Numbered from the stretch's first letter, positions 1 through 9,900 are shown. The stretch: DNA of 52,872 nt from Chloroflexota bacterium (GCA_003577005.1 QEUW01000007.1:1-52872), one strand, 5' to 3'. The notes: generated by a model from the sequence alone, not told the origin. A program made the numbers and translations.

Positions 1-533
1 GGCGGGTCGAACATGAAGGTGAGCGTGTCGCCGGTAAGGTCGGCGGCGGCGGGGCGGATGTTGCCCAACCCACCCTTGACGATGACAAAGACATCGTCGG
101 GTTTCTGGTCGCCGTTGTAGTCCAGTGGAACAATCGGCCCAAAGTCGATGCGCATGGTCGTCACACACGAGGCGGCGGTCACGCCCACGGCATTGCGCAG
201 ATCGGCGCGGTAGAGATAGGCGTAACGCCCCTCGCCGGGTGTACCGGCTTCGCCCACGGGCCACGTGCGCGACTGCAAAAAGGCGGAACCCGAGGCTCCG
301 GGGGGCGTAAAGTAGTCGGCGAGGTCGCTGACGGTGATGGTGCAATCGGTGTCGAACAGGCAGTTGATGTCCGGGGCGCTGACATCCACAAGAGTGAGCG
401 CCGCCCCCGGCGCGGCTTTGGGCGCCGCGGCCACGGGCTGGGGCGTCACCAGGTGTGATAACAGCAGCGCAAAGACAAGGGTCAAAAAGCTGACGCGCTG
501 CAGCAGTGTGCGCCGTGGTTGGTGTACATTCAT
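1..533 (-). CDS. Secreted protein of unknown function, C-terminus cut by window edge
   Basis: The reading frame is open from an ATG at 533 to the left edge (about 177 codons seen). The ATG follows an AGGA ribosome-binding site a few bases upstream. The N-terminus has a basic stretch (QPRRTLLQR) and a hydrophobic core ending near VAAAPKAA, which reads as a Sec signal peptide. The mature part begins LTLVDVSAPDINCLFDTDC and contains the acidic loop DYNGDQKPDDV, which may be a calcium-binding or dockerin-like turn; I do not recognise a family. It lies downstream of the GH43 gene but is separated by 177 bp carrying its own regulatory site (659-674), so it is probably transcribed separately. Function unknown. 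Confidence 0.75.
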   Translation of the reverse strand, partial: MNVHQPRRTLLQRVSFLTLVFALLLSHLVTPQPVAAAPKAAPGAALTLVDVSAPDINCLFDTDCTITVSDLADYFTPPGASGSAFLQSRTWPVGEAGTPGEGRYAYLYRADLRNAVGVTAASCVTTMRIDFGPIVPLDYNGDQKPDDVFVIVKGGLGNIRPAAADLTGDTLTFMFDP

Positions 534-658
534 CGCTCCTATCCTTTCTGATTCAAATGGAAATATTTTTGTGGTCGAGCGGGGGCGATGGAAATTGCGA
601 TTGAGCGCAGTCTATCCGTTTGCCAAGATTGGAGCGATGATGTCTGACACAGCGAGTA

Positions 659-674
659 TGTGACGAAGATCACA
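659..674. promoter_or_regulatory. CRP-type operator, perfect TGTGA-N6-TCACA
   Basis: TGTGACGAAGATCACA matches the classical CRP/CAP half-site pair with the correct 6-base spacer. It lies between the GH43 gene and the secreted-protein gene that starts at 533 on the minus strand. A possible minus-strand -10 (TAGACT, 614-609) would put the site roughly 62-65 bp upstream of transcription, close to the class I CRP distance; the -10 is weak. A CRP-family regulator is encoded at 6051-6791. Confidence 0.6.
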
Positions 675-710
675 GAGGAGAGGGCTGGGGAGATTGTGAA
701 GTGTTGCTGC

Positions 711-1751
711 TTACGGCAGCGGCTGCGGATCGACCGTCGGGCCTGGAATTTGGGGCGCGCCATTCACAAAGTCTACCGGCTCGATGCGCAGGCTGCGCGA
801 GCCTTCGGGATAGCCCACATTGGGCGCAGTCCAGGCGTGGTAGACCATCCATAGGTTGCCTGCTGGGTCGCGGAAAAACTCCTGACCGCCGGGGCCCATC
901 GCTTCGGGGATGAAGGTAAAGAGCGGTTCCTTCTGCGGCTTTTCGCAGGGGCCGGTGACCGTCTCGCACACCGCATAGCCGACGGCATAGGCGTGGCTTT
1001 CCCACCAGTTGCCCGAATAGAAGAGATAATAGACACCCTCATGCTCGACCATAGCCGGGGCTTCCACGAGCGGGTATTCCCAGATCTGGTCACGGCGGAT
1101 CAGTTGTACCGGCTCGCCCTCCAGCGCCAGACCATCGTCGCGCAACGGCTGCACCCACAGACCGACCGGCAGGCCACAGCAGTTGCCGTCATTCTTCCAC
1201 AGCAGATAGGCCCGGCCATCTTGATCCACAAAGGGGCTGGGGTCAATCGAGCCGCCCAGGTCAAGCTGGCAGACGAAGGGTACGGTCGAATCATCGACAA
1301 ATGGGCCGGCGGGTTGGTCTGCTATGGCGCGGCCGATGCATTGTCTTTCTGCGGCGCGGTAGCGCGCTGTGTAATAGAGGACAAGCCGCTCTCCCCGCAG
1401 CAGAACCGCCGGCGCCCAGGTGAGGCTTTGATGCCAGGCAGCCCACTCCGGCAGCCGCGGCAGGGCATCGCCAAGCCACTCGGTTTCGGCAAAGTCCTGG
1501 CTCAGACGCAGCACCGGCACGTTGGTGGCGCCGACATTCGTAGCGTATACATAGTAATGATCACCCACGGGCAAGACAAAAGGATCGGGAAAATCTCCGG
1601 GGTAGATGGGGTTGTCGTAGGTTGCAGCGGTTGTGGGTTGTGGTGTCGGCGGGACCGTCCCTGCCGGTGAGTCCAGCGGTGCAATGGGGGTACAGGCGGC
1701 CAGCAGGAGGGCAATAAGCCAGAGCAGGAAGGGCTGTCGGGATGCTTTCAT
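711..1751 (-). CDS. Glycoside hydrolase family 43 lipoprotein
   Basis: 346 residues. The N-terminus is a lipoprotein signal with lipobox LLLAAC (Cys20), followed by a Pro/Thr linker, so the enzyme is probably anchored outside the cytoplasmic membrane. The catalytic region opens with NPIYPGDFPDPF, the GH43 start motif (base Asp56), followed by GGSIDPSPF (pKa-modulating Asp170) and VEAPAM (general acid Glu230). This is the full five-bladed propeller triad. Family members release arabinose or xylose from arabinan and xylan side chains; the exact substrate is not visible here. The gene starts 10 bp after the permease gene and is the last gene of the sugar-uptake operon, so binding, import and extracellular trimming of a pentose-rich oligosaccharide are encoded together. 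Confidence 0.88.
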   Translation of the reverse strand: MKASRQPFLLWLIALLLAACTPIAPLDSPAGTVPPTPQPTTAATYDNPIYPGDFPDPFVLPVGDHYYVYATNVGATNVPVLRLSQDFAETEWLGDALPRLPEWAAWHQSLTWAPAVLLRGERLVLYYTARYRAAERQCIGRAIADQPAGPFVDDSTVPFVCQLDLGGSIDPSPFVDQDGRAYLLWKNDGNCCGLPVGLWVQPLRDDGLALEGEPVQLIRRDQIWEYPLVEAPAMVEHEGVYYLFYSGNWWESHAYAVGYAVCETVTGPCEKPQKEPLFTFIPEAMGPGGQEFFRDPAGNLWMVYHAWTAPNVGYPEGSRSLRIEPVDFVNGAPQIPGPTVDPQPLP

Positions 1752-1761
1752 CGTCCGGCGA

Positions 1762-2643
1762 CTACCCTTTCAGCCCGGTCACGGCGACACTTTCGATAAA
1801 GTACTTCTGCATAAAGATCAGAATGAAGACGATGGGCAGAATCGCAATAAGCGAGCCGGCCATGAGCAGATGCCACTGGCGCTCATAGAGGCTGTTGAGG
1901 CGGACCAGCATGAGCGGCAGCGTAAACTTGTCCGCCGTGTTCAGGTAGATCAGCGGGCCGAGAAAATCGTTCCAGCGGGCAATAAACCCCAGCCCGCCCA
2001 ACGTCGCCAGGATCGGGGCCGCCAGTGGGAGAAAGATAAAGAGAAAGGTCTGGAACGGATTTGCGCCGTCGACGCGGGCCGCGTCTTCCAACTCTGGCGG
2101 CAGCGTGCGGAAGAACTGGCGGGCGAGAAAGACGGCAAAGGCTGAACCAAAGAGCAACGGCACGATCAGCGGCCGGTAGGTGTCGATCCAGCCCAGGATG
2201 CGAAACAAAATAAAGGAGGGGATCATCGTCACCACGCCGGGGATCATCATCGTCACCAGCAACAGGCCAAAGAAGGCGTTGCGCCCAGGGAAACGCATAC
2301 GCGCAAAGGCAAAGCCGGCCAGCGCGCTGACCAATACCTCGCCCGCGGTGCTGATCACAGCCACGGTCATCGAATTGACAAAGCCGCGCGCCAGATCGAC
2401 ACGATTCCACACCTGCACATAATTGGCAAAGACGATGGGGTCGGGGATCCACTCGGGTGGCATGCGAAAGACGTCGCTCGGTTGCTTGAGTGAGGTCGAG
2501 AGCATGTAGACGAGCGGCAGCAATTGGATGAATGCGCCCAGGAGCAGCAACACGAAGACGAGAAGCTTGACACCCGTGCGCCGGGCGCGAGCGCCGCTCG
2601 ATGTGCGCACGGTGGAGGTGCTGGCTTTTGCGAGCGTTGCCAT
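1762..2643 (-). CDS. Sugar ABC transporter permease, MalG/AraQ type
   Basis: 293 residues, about six membrane segments. The first hydrophobic segment is at residues 26-48. The cytoplasmic EAA loop that docks the ATPase reads EDAARVDGA at about 186-194, followed by the usual Pro-rich helix. The length and the position of this loop fit CUT1 inner-membrane permeases of the MalG group. It starts 9 bp after the first permease gene. No ATP-binding subunit is encoded nearby, so the transporter probably borrows a shared MsiK/MalK-like ATPase encoded elsewhere. The substrate is inferred only from the neighbouring GH43 enzyme. Confidence 0.92.
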   Translation of the reverse strand: MATLAKASTSTVRTSSGARARRTGVKLLVFVLLLLGAFIQLLPLVYMLSTSLKQPSDVFRMPPEWIPDPIVFANYVQVWNRVDLARGFVNSMTVAVISTAGEVLVSALAGFAFARMRFPGRNAFFGLLLVTMMIPGVVTMIPSFILFRILGWIDTYRPLIVPLLFGSAFAVFLARQFFRTLPPELEDAARVDGANPFQTFLFIFLPLAAPILATLGGLGFIARWNDFLGPLIYLNTADKFTLPLMLVRLNSLYERQWHLLMAGSLIAILPIVFILIFMQKYFIESVAVTGLKG

Positions 2644-2652
2644 CAGAGCCTC

Positions 2653-3588
2653 CTATGCCTCGTAGAAGACCCACCGGCGGGCAAGGGCAAAGTTCAGCGC
2701 CGTGATTGCAATGATCACGACCCCCACCAGCCACGCCTGCGCCGAGGCGTACCCCATCTGCAGGTCGCGGAAGGCGTTCTGCCAGATCAGCATCACCAGT
2801 GTGGTCGAAGCATACTGCGGGCCGCCCCTGGTCATGATATAGGGCTGCACAAAGGTCTGAAACCCACCGATCAGCGAGGTGACCAGCAGGAAAAAGGTCG
2901 TCGGGGTCAACGCCGGCCAGGTCACTCCCCAGAACTTTGCCCATAGCCCGGCGCCATCAACCTCGGCAGCTTCGTAGAGGTCGCGGCGTACGCCCTGCAA
3001 GGCGGCCAGATAGATGAGCGCTTGAAAGCCCAGCCCGGCCCACACGCCCATGATGATCAGTGCCGGCTTCACTGTCTGGCGATCCTGCAACCAGTTGATG
3101 CGCGTCCATTCCACCGGCAGGCCCAGCGTGCGCAGGCTGTAGTTGAGCAGTCCAAAGTCCGGGTTGAAGATCCACAGCCAGATCAGCGCCAACGCCGCCA
3201 GCGGCAAAATATTGGGGAGATAGTAGATGACGCGAAAGGCGCGGGCGCCAAAGACCGACTGATTCATCAGCAAGCTGACTACGAGCGCCAGGGCCAGCGA
3301 GATCGGCACGCCGAGCAGCAAAAAGGCGGTGTTGTACATTGCCGTCCAGACGAGTGGGTCGCCAAACAGCATTTCGCGCCAGTTGTCCAGGCCAGTCCAG
3401 CGGGGGCTGCGGAGGGCGTCCCAGCGCATAAAGCCCAGCACGAGCGAGGCGACCAGGGGACCGGCGGCGAAGATGATAAAGCCGAGCAACGGCGCGGCGA
3501 TAAAGAGATAGCCCCAGAACGTGTCGATACGGCTCAGGCGCGACTCGTTCGATGAACGAACAACAGGTTCAACAGTGGGAGCGTTCAT
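2653..3588 (-). CDS. Sugar ABC transporter permease, MalF/UgpA type
   Basis: 311 residues with about six membrane segments, the first at residues 25-48. The EAA loop reads YEAAEVDGAG at about 205-214. This is the first permease of a CUT1 importer and pairs with the MalG-type protein encoded 9 bp downstream. The gene lies 101 bp after the binding-protein gene, and a strong word-repeat hairpin fills that gap. In many importer operons such a hairpin protects the abundant binding-protein message and lowers permease expression; here that is inferred. Confidence 0.92.
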   Translation of the reverse strand: MNAPTVEPVVRSSNESRLSRIDTFWGYLFIAAPLLGFIIFAAGPLVASLVLGFMRWDALRSPRWTGLDNWREMLFGDPLVWTAMYNTAFLLLGVPISLALALVVSLLMNQSVFGARAFRVIYYLPNILPLAALALIWLWIFNPDFGLLNYSLRTLGLPVEWTRINWLQDRQTVKPALIIMGVWAGLGFQALIYLAALQGVRRDLYEAAEVDGAGLWAKFWGVTWPALTPTTFFLLVTSLIGGFQTFVQPYIMTRGGPQYASTTLVMLIWQNAFRDLQMGYASAQAWLVGVVIIAITALNFALARRWVFYEA

Positions 3589-3606
3589 GCGACAGGTCCT
3601 CGTGCC

Positions 3607-3687
3607 GAGAGATTGGATATTGAGAGACTAGGAGATTGTGATAGCGGCAATCTCCCAATCTCCTAATCTCCCCAATCTCTCAATCTC
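3607..3687. repeat. Word-repeat hairpin (GAGATTGG words) between binding protein and permease
   Basis: Left arm 3607-3638 is built from GAGATTGG-like words. A 9-base loop (3639-3647) follows. Right arm 3648-3687 carries the complementary words CAATCTCC, AATCTCC, CAATCTC. The tandem words let the arms pair in several registers. It lies in the importer operon, where it may act as a partial terminator or mRNA-stabilising structure. Confidence 0.75.
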
Positions 3688-3689
3688 TA

Positions 3690-5135
3690 CTACTCCTCCA
3701 ACGATTCCCACGCATCATCCAGGGCCGATTGGAACGCCTCCTTACGCTCCTGGATGGCCGCCTCGGCGGTCTTTTCGCCGTTCACGACGACTTCGGGCCA
3801 GACGCCCTGCCACCAGTTGTCGTTGAACCATTGGCCATAAAGGGGCGTTCGGGTCCAGGGACCGGCCAGTTCGCAGCGGGCTGCCTCCAGAAAAACCTCT
3901 GCGTTCTCCGGCTTTTGATCCGGCTGCAAGAAGACATTGCTGTTGGCCAGGTCCTTCTGATTGGGAATCTGGAAACCGAGCGCCGCCTGCTCGGTCTGCC
4001 CCTGCGAGCCGGCGATGAATTCGATAAAGCGGTACGCCTGCTCGGCATACCGCTCGCCGTTCGAGCCGGCGATGATGGCGATGCCCACCGAGCCGGACCA
4101 GCCGCTGAAGGTGCAGTCATCGGCGCGCGCCGTGAGCTGTCCGCTCGGGCCTACCGGGTTGGGGATCACATCCCAGTCAAAGGGCAGGATATTACGGTAG
4201 GTGGTGACGGCCCAACGACCGTTATTGGTCATGGCCACGCGCCCGGTCTCGAACATCTGCCCCAGACTCATCGACTCCACCTGCTGCGAAGTGGGGTGGA
4301 CCTGATATACGTGGGTCAGATCGGAGAGCCACTGTACGGCGGCAATCGTTTCAGGATCGTCGGCCACAAACGTTCTGCCGTCGTCCGAGATGATACGCCC
4401 CCCATTGCCATAGACGGCGTTCTCAAACCAGATGTCACCTACCCCAAAGACCTCGACCGTATTGATGTCAAAACCCTCCTCACCTGGATGCAGGCCATTG
4501 GCATCTACAGTGATCTGGCGGCCGATCTCCACGATTTCGTCCCAGGTCAAGGGCTGTGTGGGGTCGGGGAGCGGCACACCGGCCTGGTTGAAGAGATCCT
4601 TGTTGATGTAGAGCACCGTCGGGCCAATATCTTTGGGCAACGCATAGAGATCGCCCACGCCAAAAGCTCTGCTGGCCGGGTCATAGCGGTAGCGTTCGAG
4701 TGCGCTCTCCCAAATGTTGTCGAGGTCGATCACGTCGCTGGCCTGGACAAACTGTTCGATGCTCACCAGCTGCCCGCGGGGGGCAAAGGCGGAGAAATCG
4801 CCATCAGGGATATAGGCGATATCGGGCGGGGTGCCGCCGGCGATCATGGTGGTTAGCTTGGTGACGTAATCTTCAGGGATCGGATTGTACTGGATCACAA
4901 TGTCGGGGTTATTTTGGTTGAACGAATCGACGAGGGTCTGGAAGACTTCGATCTCATCGGGACCACCCCAACCCACAAAGGTGAGCGTCACCGCCTCACC
5001 CTCTGCCACAGGGGCGCTGCTATCAGCGCCAGGCTGCGTGCCCGGCGCTGGGGCGACGGCGCCACAGGCGACGACCAACGCGGCCACAAGCACCCATCCG
5101 GTAACTCTCCACAACCGTTTCAGTGTGGCATTCAT
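3690..5135 (-). CDS. Sugar-binding lipoprotein of ABC transporter
   Basis: 481 residues. The lipoprotein signal has a basic start (LKRLWR), a hydrophobic core and lipobox LVVAC (Cys24). The mature part opens with VTLTFVGWGGPDEIEVFQTLVDSF, typical of family 1 extracellular solute-binding proteins, and later has TTMIAGGTPPDIAYIPDGDF, the conserved GTPPD turn of this family. It captures an oligosaccharide outside the membrane and delivers it to the two permeases encoded downstream. It is the first gene of the operon; the 371 bp upstream carry two palindromes that could be operators. Confidence 0.92.
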   Translation of the reverse strand: MNATLKRLWRVTGWVLVAALVVACGAVAPAPGTQPGADSSAPVAEGEAVTLTFVGWGGPDEIEVFQTLVDSFNQNNPDIVIQYNPIPEDYVTKLTTMIAGGTPPDIAYIPDGDFSAFAPRGQLVSIEQFVQASDVIDLDNIWESALERYRYDPASRAFGVGDLYALPKDIGPTVLYINKDLFNQAGVPLPDPTQPLTWDEIVEIGRQITVDANGLHPGEEGFDINTVEVFGVGDIWFENAVYGNGGRIISDDGRTFVADDPETIAAVQWLSDLTHVYQVHPTSQQVESMSLGQMFETGRVAMTNNGRWAVTTYRNILPFDWDVIPNPVGPSGQLTARADDCTFSGWSGSVGIAIIAGSNGERYAEQAYRFIEFIAGSQGQTEQAALGFQIPNQKDLANSNVFLQPDQKPENAEVFLEAARCELAGPWTRTPLYGQWFNDNWWQGVWPEVVVNGEKTAEAAIQERKEAFQSALDDAWESLEE

Positions 5136-5291
5136 TCCTCAGCCTCCTTGCTTGAAGAACTGTAGGACGGTCACAGTGGGTTGGACAAGCCTGGCAGCTT
5201 GCGCTGAAGGTAGAGAAACGTGGGGTGACCAAGCTAGGCGGCTTGTACCATCTGCGTAGCAACTGCGCCGTCCCAAAGCGATTACCATACG

Positions 5292-5307
5292 GTGAAAGTA
5301 CTTTTAC
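5292..5307. promoter_or_regulatory. LacI-like operator palindrome
   Basis: GTGAAAGTACTTTTAC is a 16-bp palindrome with 7 of 8 pairs matching. Its size, even symmetry and AAAG/CTTT flanks resemble operators of LacI-family sugar repressors, although those usually have a central CG. It lies 157-172 bp upstream of the binding-protein start. No LacI-family gene is in the window. Confidence 0.4.
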
Positions 5308-5357
5308 GGACTCCTGGCGGTCACCCATGCTTGATTCTACACCCGGGAAGAGATGAA

Positions 5358-5370
5358 CGTGAGGCTCACG
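5358..5370. promoter_or_regulatory. Perfect 13-bp palindrome upstream of sugar operon
   Basis: CGTGAGGCTCACG is a perfect 6-1-6 inverted repeat about 225 bp upstream of the binding-protein start. It could be a regulator site. The half-site spacing is too short for CRP. Confidence 0.3.
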
Positions 5371-5506
5371 GGCACAACTTGATCAAATCATACGCATAAC
5401 CAGGAGGAAGTGTATGTAGGAAAAGTGGTAAAGCGGACTTGTGCGAGGTTAAAGTCAGCCTATGACATCGATTTACAAGGCAACGTTGTCGCCGAGTGAT
5501 TTCGAT

Positions 5507-5869
5507 CTATAACAGTACCGCCACCAGAACCGCGATCACCACGATATGCATGGTCTGGTCTACCATTACCTGGACAAAGTGGAGGCGCGTCTGGCCGAGC
5601 AGACGCATCCACCCCGCAGCGAGGTTCGCAGCATCAATAAACCAATGAGAGAAGAAGATTCCCGCAGCAAAGAGCGCGTAAGGGGGTGGAGCGAGCGTGA
5701 GTGGGTGGGTAAACCAGAGGCTGGTTACCAAGATGAGCGTATAGATCCCACAGTGGACGAGAATTGCGGGGGCGAGCCAGTGGCGCTGTTTGTTGCGCGC
5801 CATCCAATCGTTTTGCAACATCCAGTCGGCGACCAGGTGGCCGATCAACAGGCAATCAAATGTGCTCAT
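5507..5869 (-). CDS. DUF3307 family membrane protein
   Basis: 120 residues. The N-terminus, LLIGHLVADWMLQNDWMA, is the signature of the DUF3307 family: a helix with His and Asp in the membrane followed by a Q-x-D-W-M-A segment. Further hydrophobic segments lie at about 32-52, 60-80 and 98-119, giving roughly four membrane passes. Family members are small inner-membrane proteins of unknown function. The gene is alone, with no partner in operon distance; the CRP-family gene starts divergently 181 bp away. Confidence 0.75.
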   Translation of the reverse strand: MSTFDCLLIGHLVADWMLQNDWMARNKQRHWLAPAILVHCGIYTLILVTSLWFTHPLTLAPPPYALFAAGIFFSHWFIDAANLAAGWMRLLGQTRLHFVQVMVDQTMHIVVIAVLVAVLL

Positions 5870-6050
5870 GGCGCTTGCGATGAGTGCTCCTTGCGCCGCC
5901 TGAAAAAATGGCGGATAATCAAGTCTAGCGCTAACGCGCGCCCGTATCTGTGCGACCCTCTACATTGCTACTGTGATCGACCGCACACCGGATCCGTTTC
6001 CCCCTGCACAGACAGCGGTCCTTGCCGCCTCTACACTCTCGGAGATAGAT

Positions 6051-6791
6051 ATGGACGAGAAAACGCTTGCGCGCCGTGTGGCTGCGCTCAAAGAATTTAC
6101 ACTGTTCGACGGTCTGACCGAAAAAGAACTCGTTACTCTTGTGGACGATTTCCGTCTAAAAGAGTACGGACGGGATGAGGTCGTCTTTCGACAAGGGGAT
6201 GAGAGCCGCGAGGTCTATCTGGTGTTGCAGGGCCGGGTACGTATCTACAAGATCAGCCCGTCGGGCCATGAGACATCGATCGATATTCTCGCCGCCCACG
6301 ATATCTTTGGTGAGTTTGCCCCGCTGACCGGTGAGCCACGTAACGCCACTGCTCAGGCTGTTGGCCCAGTCTCGCTGCTGCTCATGAGCCAGGATCGCTT
6401 TCTGCACCACCTGCGCACACAGCCGTTGCTGGGTCTCAACCTTGCGCGCATCCTGGCGAAGAAGGCGCAGTGGACATCAGCCTACGCGGAATCGATTGCG
6501 CAGTTTGACGCAGCCGGTCGTTTGCTGCACATCTTGCTCAACCACAATGCTCGCCACGGCCAGGCCATCGAACCGGGCAAACGCTATGTGTTGGACCTGG
6601 CGCTCAACCAGAGCGATCTGGCTTCGATGGTCGGAGCGCGGCGCGAGTGGGTCAACCGGCTGCTGAGCGACTGGCGCAAGCGCGGCCTGCTCGAATTCGA
6701 CAATGGCGTCATCACCATCCTCGACCTGCCGCGTGTGGAAGCTGAACGCGACAGCCGCATCGAAGCCAACCAGCACAGCGCGGCGTGGTAG
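6051..6791 (+). CDS. CRP/FNR-family transcriptional regulator
   Basis: 246 residues from ATG 6051, chosen because GGAG lies 7 bases upstream; an in-frame GTG at 5973 has no ribosome-binding site. Residues about 19-125 form the cyclic-nucleotide-binding fold. The phosphate-binding cassette reads [15 protein letters not shown], keeping Gly87-Glu88 and Arg97, the residues that hold cAMP in CRP, with Asn instead of Ser after the Arg. Residues about 183-220 are the winged helix-turn-helix. The recognition helix R198-E-W-V-N-R203 keeps the Arg, Glu and Arg that read GTGA half-sites in E. coli CRP. There is no FNR-type cysteine cluster. It is therefore a plausible cAMP-responsive activator, fitting the TGTGA-N6-TCACA box at 659-674 and the cyclase at 10244-14467. 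Confidence 0.88.
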   Translation: MDEKTLARRVAALKEFTLFDGLTEKELVTLVDDFRLKEYGRDEVVFRQGDESREVYLVLQGRVRIYKISPSGHETSIDILAAHDIFGEFAPLTGEPRNATAQAVGPVSLLLMSQDRFLHHLRTQPLLGLNLARILAKKAQWTSAYAESIAQFDAAGRLLHILLNHNARHGQAIEPGKRYVLDLALNQSDLASMVGARREWVNRLLSDWRKRGLLEFDNGVITILDLPRVEAERDSRIEANQHSAAW

Positions 6792-6847
6792 ACCAGTTGC
6801 CAGTGGCGGGATCAGCGCCCCGCTGCCGGCACGCCCACTGTTCGGAA

Positions 6848-6880
6848 CAGAGAGTGCGGAGAAAAGGCGCTGTTCTCTGT
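6848..6880 (+). terminator. Hairpin between CRP-family gene and secreted-protein gene
   Basis: ACAGAGA (6848-6854) pairs with TCTCTGT (6874-6880), with an inner GCG/CGC pair. There is no T-run, so it could be a weak terminator for the CRP-family gene or a leader structure of the next gene. Confidence 0.3.
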
Positions 6881-6922
6881 GTGACCGGTACAGTGACCCT
6901 ACCCACAAGGAGAAACCCAACC

Positions 6923-9900
6923 ATGCGTGCTGTCTATTTGTATCGAAAATGGTTCGCCCTGCTGGCCCTGCTGTCAGTCGTACTGCCAGCAGCTTCTGTC
7001 CAGCAGGCTCGGGCTGCTCAACACCGCCGTGCGACACCCGCGCTTGCCGCAGCACCGTCCGCCACTATTACACTTGAGCCTGTGGCCGATGCCGCCATCG
7101 ACAGCGGCAACCCGAGCACCAATTTTGGCCAGGCCGACCAGATCCAGGTTGCCAATATCGCCACGCTGGCGTTGATCACGCGTGTGTCGCTCCTCCGCTT
7201 TGACCTGAGTGTCTTGCCCGCCGGTGCGATCATCAACCGCGCCGAACTGCGCTTGCGCCAGACCTCGGCCAATGGAATCAACTGGACGCTCAACCTCAAC
7301 CGCCTCACCACCGCCTGGACGGAAGATACGGTCACGTGGAATACACGCCCTTTCAGCACCAGCTTCTACACGGGCCTGCCCGTACCCGACCCCGGCGCAA
7401 ATGATCCGAATGTTGTCTGGGATGTGACTGAACTTGTCCGCACTTGGGCTTACGGTGTACAACTCAACTTTGGGCTGGAATTGGTTGGCTCTAGCAGTCC
7501 AAACCAGTCCTTTTTGCGCGCTTTCAGCAGCCGCGAAGGCGACACACCGCCCGAACTCTTTATCGACTACACACCGCCGCCCACCAACATCATGATCCCC
7601 GAAGATAGGGTGCCGGTGACGCTCGACGGCCGCTGCGAGAGGGGCGAGTATGCAGGGGCAACGGCCCTCTCCTATGTGGATGTACAAGCCACCGTCGGCA
7701 CGGTCCATCTCAAACATGATGCCGACGCCATCTACGTCTGTTTTGTCGCACCGGCCGGCCGGCCGGGTCTCAGCTTCTTTGGCGTCTATCTCGATACCGA
7801 TCTTGGGCGCGAGAAGTATGCTACCGACGACGACTACGCCCTCCACGTCGACGTGACAACCGGCGATACGAGCAGCCTGCGTGGCACGGGCGATCCCAAC
7901 CAGGTCTATGAGCCCACCGACCTGGGAGATTGGAAAGCGATCGCCAGCAGCGGCAACGCCGACACCGCCGAATACGTCATCAGCCGCACGCTCTTCAATC
8001 GCACCTGTACCAGCCCCTTTGGCCTGGCCCTCTACCACCGCCACGTGCGCGACCAGGGGGATGATTACGGGCTACCTGCCGGCGCCCTTTGGGACTTTCC
8101 CGACCAGTGGCTGGAGGCCACACTGGAGAACCCAGGCTGTATCCGCGTCTGCTCCGAGACGGCCACCCCGTGTGGACCCGCGCCAGGGGCAACGGTGCGC
8201 AACACTGATGACGGCGCCATCTACACGCTGGATGCTGAGGGCTATGTCGTCAACCGCGACCAGGTCGCTAACGGCGACCCGCTTTGGGCGCTCCTGCCGG
8301 TGAGCAGCACAGCCCGTTCGACCCTCTATTACACCAGCGGCCCCGAACAGACGGTGGACGAGGCTGACTTCCGCGGCCCCAACGCCGGCATTATGACACT
8401 GGTTGTTTCACAACAGAATCCGCTGCTTGTCCAGAATCTGGATGTCTCTGCTCAGTGGTACGTAGAGGGCGATATCGACCGCGCCAACTGGCTGCGTGAC
8501 AACCTGGTCCGTACATCGGATTTTCTCTACAGCTTTACCGACGGCCAGTTCGCCCTGGGCCGGGTGACCGTACAGCAGAGTTACGACGGTTGGGACAACG
8601 CCGATCTGCAATTGCACGCCAACAATATCTTCCAGCCGCGCGCCGACATCGGCGGCATCGTGGTCACCGACACAATGGACCTCGACCCGACGATCCCCAT
8701 TACGTATGCTCCCGGCCACATGTACATCGGTTCAGACTGGAACCGTTATGGTAAGCCACCCGGCGAGCCGATCTTCGACGGCGGCGAACAGGTTCCGCTC
8801 GCCAGTCTCGCCTCGGATTGGGCCATCGCGCTGGCGCATGAACTGGGGCACTACCTGCTCTACCTCTTCGATGTCTACACCGACATCGACGGCAACGCCA
8901 GCGAGGAATTGGCAGAGCAATGCACGCTCAGCGCTATGGGCGACGCCTACAAGCCCTCTAACCACGCCTTTATCTACGACCGCGACCACTGGGACGCCAA
9001 TTGCAGCGAGACCGAGGCCTACACGACGCTGGGTGGCCGCACCGAGTGGCAGACCATCCACCTCTGGTACCCGTGGACGATCACGCCCACGGACTTTATC
9101 ACCGGCCCCGTGCTGCCGGCGGGCGTGACGTCCGTGACCTTTGTGACACCCACCATCCCTCCCGGCCCACCGGCGACGAGCCAGGTGTTCGACCTGGTCT
9201 ACCAGGATAACGAGACGAACTCGGCTGAAGCACGTGGTTTCCTTTTGCGCAACAACCGGGTCTTGGAACAGGGCAAGCCCCCCAAGGGCGCCAACCAGAT
9301 TCACCTGATCGACGCCCAGATAGGCGACCGCCTCTGTGTCTACGACATCAACGACCACGCCGAAGGCGACGAGACGCCGCGCCACCAGTTTGGCTGCGAG
9401 ACCATCGTGGCCGGCGACGCTACGCTGGAGATGACCAAAAACGTGGCCTGGGCGCCGCTGGTCGACCTACGCCAGACCGGGCTAAGCCAGCTCACCATCG
9501 CTGTCACCCAGCCCGTCACCTCGCCCGTGGATGTACCGATCCACGCCGCGCTCTATCCTGAACATGGCGAGAAGTTGCTGGAACTGACCCTGGCTGGCGA
9601 CGGCAGCGTGCATACAGGCGAATTCAACCTGGCAGAGAGCGTGCCGCCGCTCTATGTGCAGCTCTTTGTCAGCGAGACGGTGCCGGCGCCGACCACCCGC
9701 CGCGAGGTGATCGTGGACCGGGGCACCGGCGGTTCCGGCGCCTTTGGGCCGGCGAGAATGGGTGGCAAAGTGCTGATCATCTCATCCGATGGCAACGCAT
9801 CTTATGAAAGCGATGATCCCCTTACGCTGGGTCCAGGGGAGTCCATTGCCTGGCAGAGTATGCCGGGTACACCGCCGTTGCCGCCAGGACTTTCGATTCT

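Larger units (their letters stand above)
5136..5506. other. Intergenic region upstream of sugar-uptake operon
   Basis: No gene seen in 371 bp. It holds two palindromes (5292-5307 and 5358-5370) and a TTGATCAA octamer (5379-5386). It is upstream of the operon starting at 5135 and downstream of the DUF3307 gene. I could not pick a convincing -35/-10 pair. Confidence 0.6.

Noticed and set aside
1883..2944. Long antisense-like frame of 353 residues on the minus strand overlapping both permease genes
   Set aside because: Low-complexity Arg/Ala/Gly composition, no domain, and the two real permease frames on the same strand explain the region.
3729..4856. 375-residue plus-strand frame opposite the binding-protein gene
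   Set aside because: Shadow of the minus-strand gene; no recognisable domain or ribosome-binding site.
5379..5386. TTGATCAA as an FNR site
   Set aside because: FNR boxes need a 4-base spacer between TTGAT and ATCAA; these half-sites overlap, and the regulator has no cysteine cluster.
6974..8044. 356-residue minus-strand frame opposite the DNRLRE protein
   Set aside because: Shadow frame with no start signal and no family features; the plus-strand gene has signal peptide and domains.
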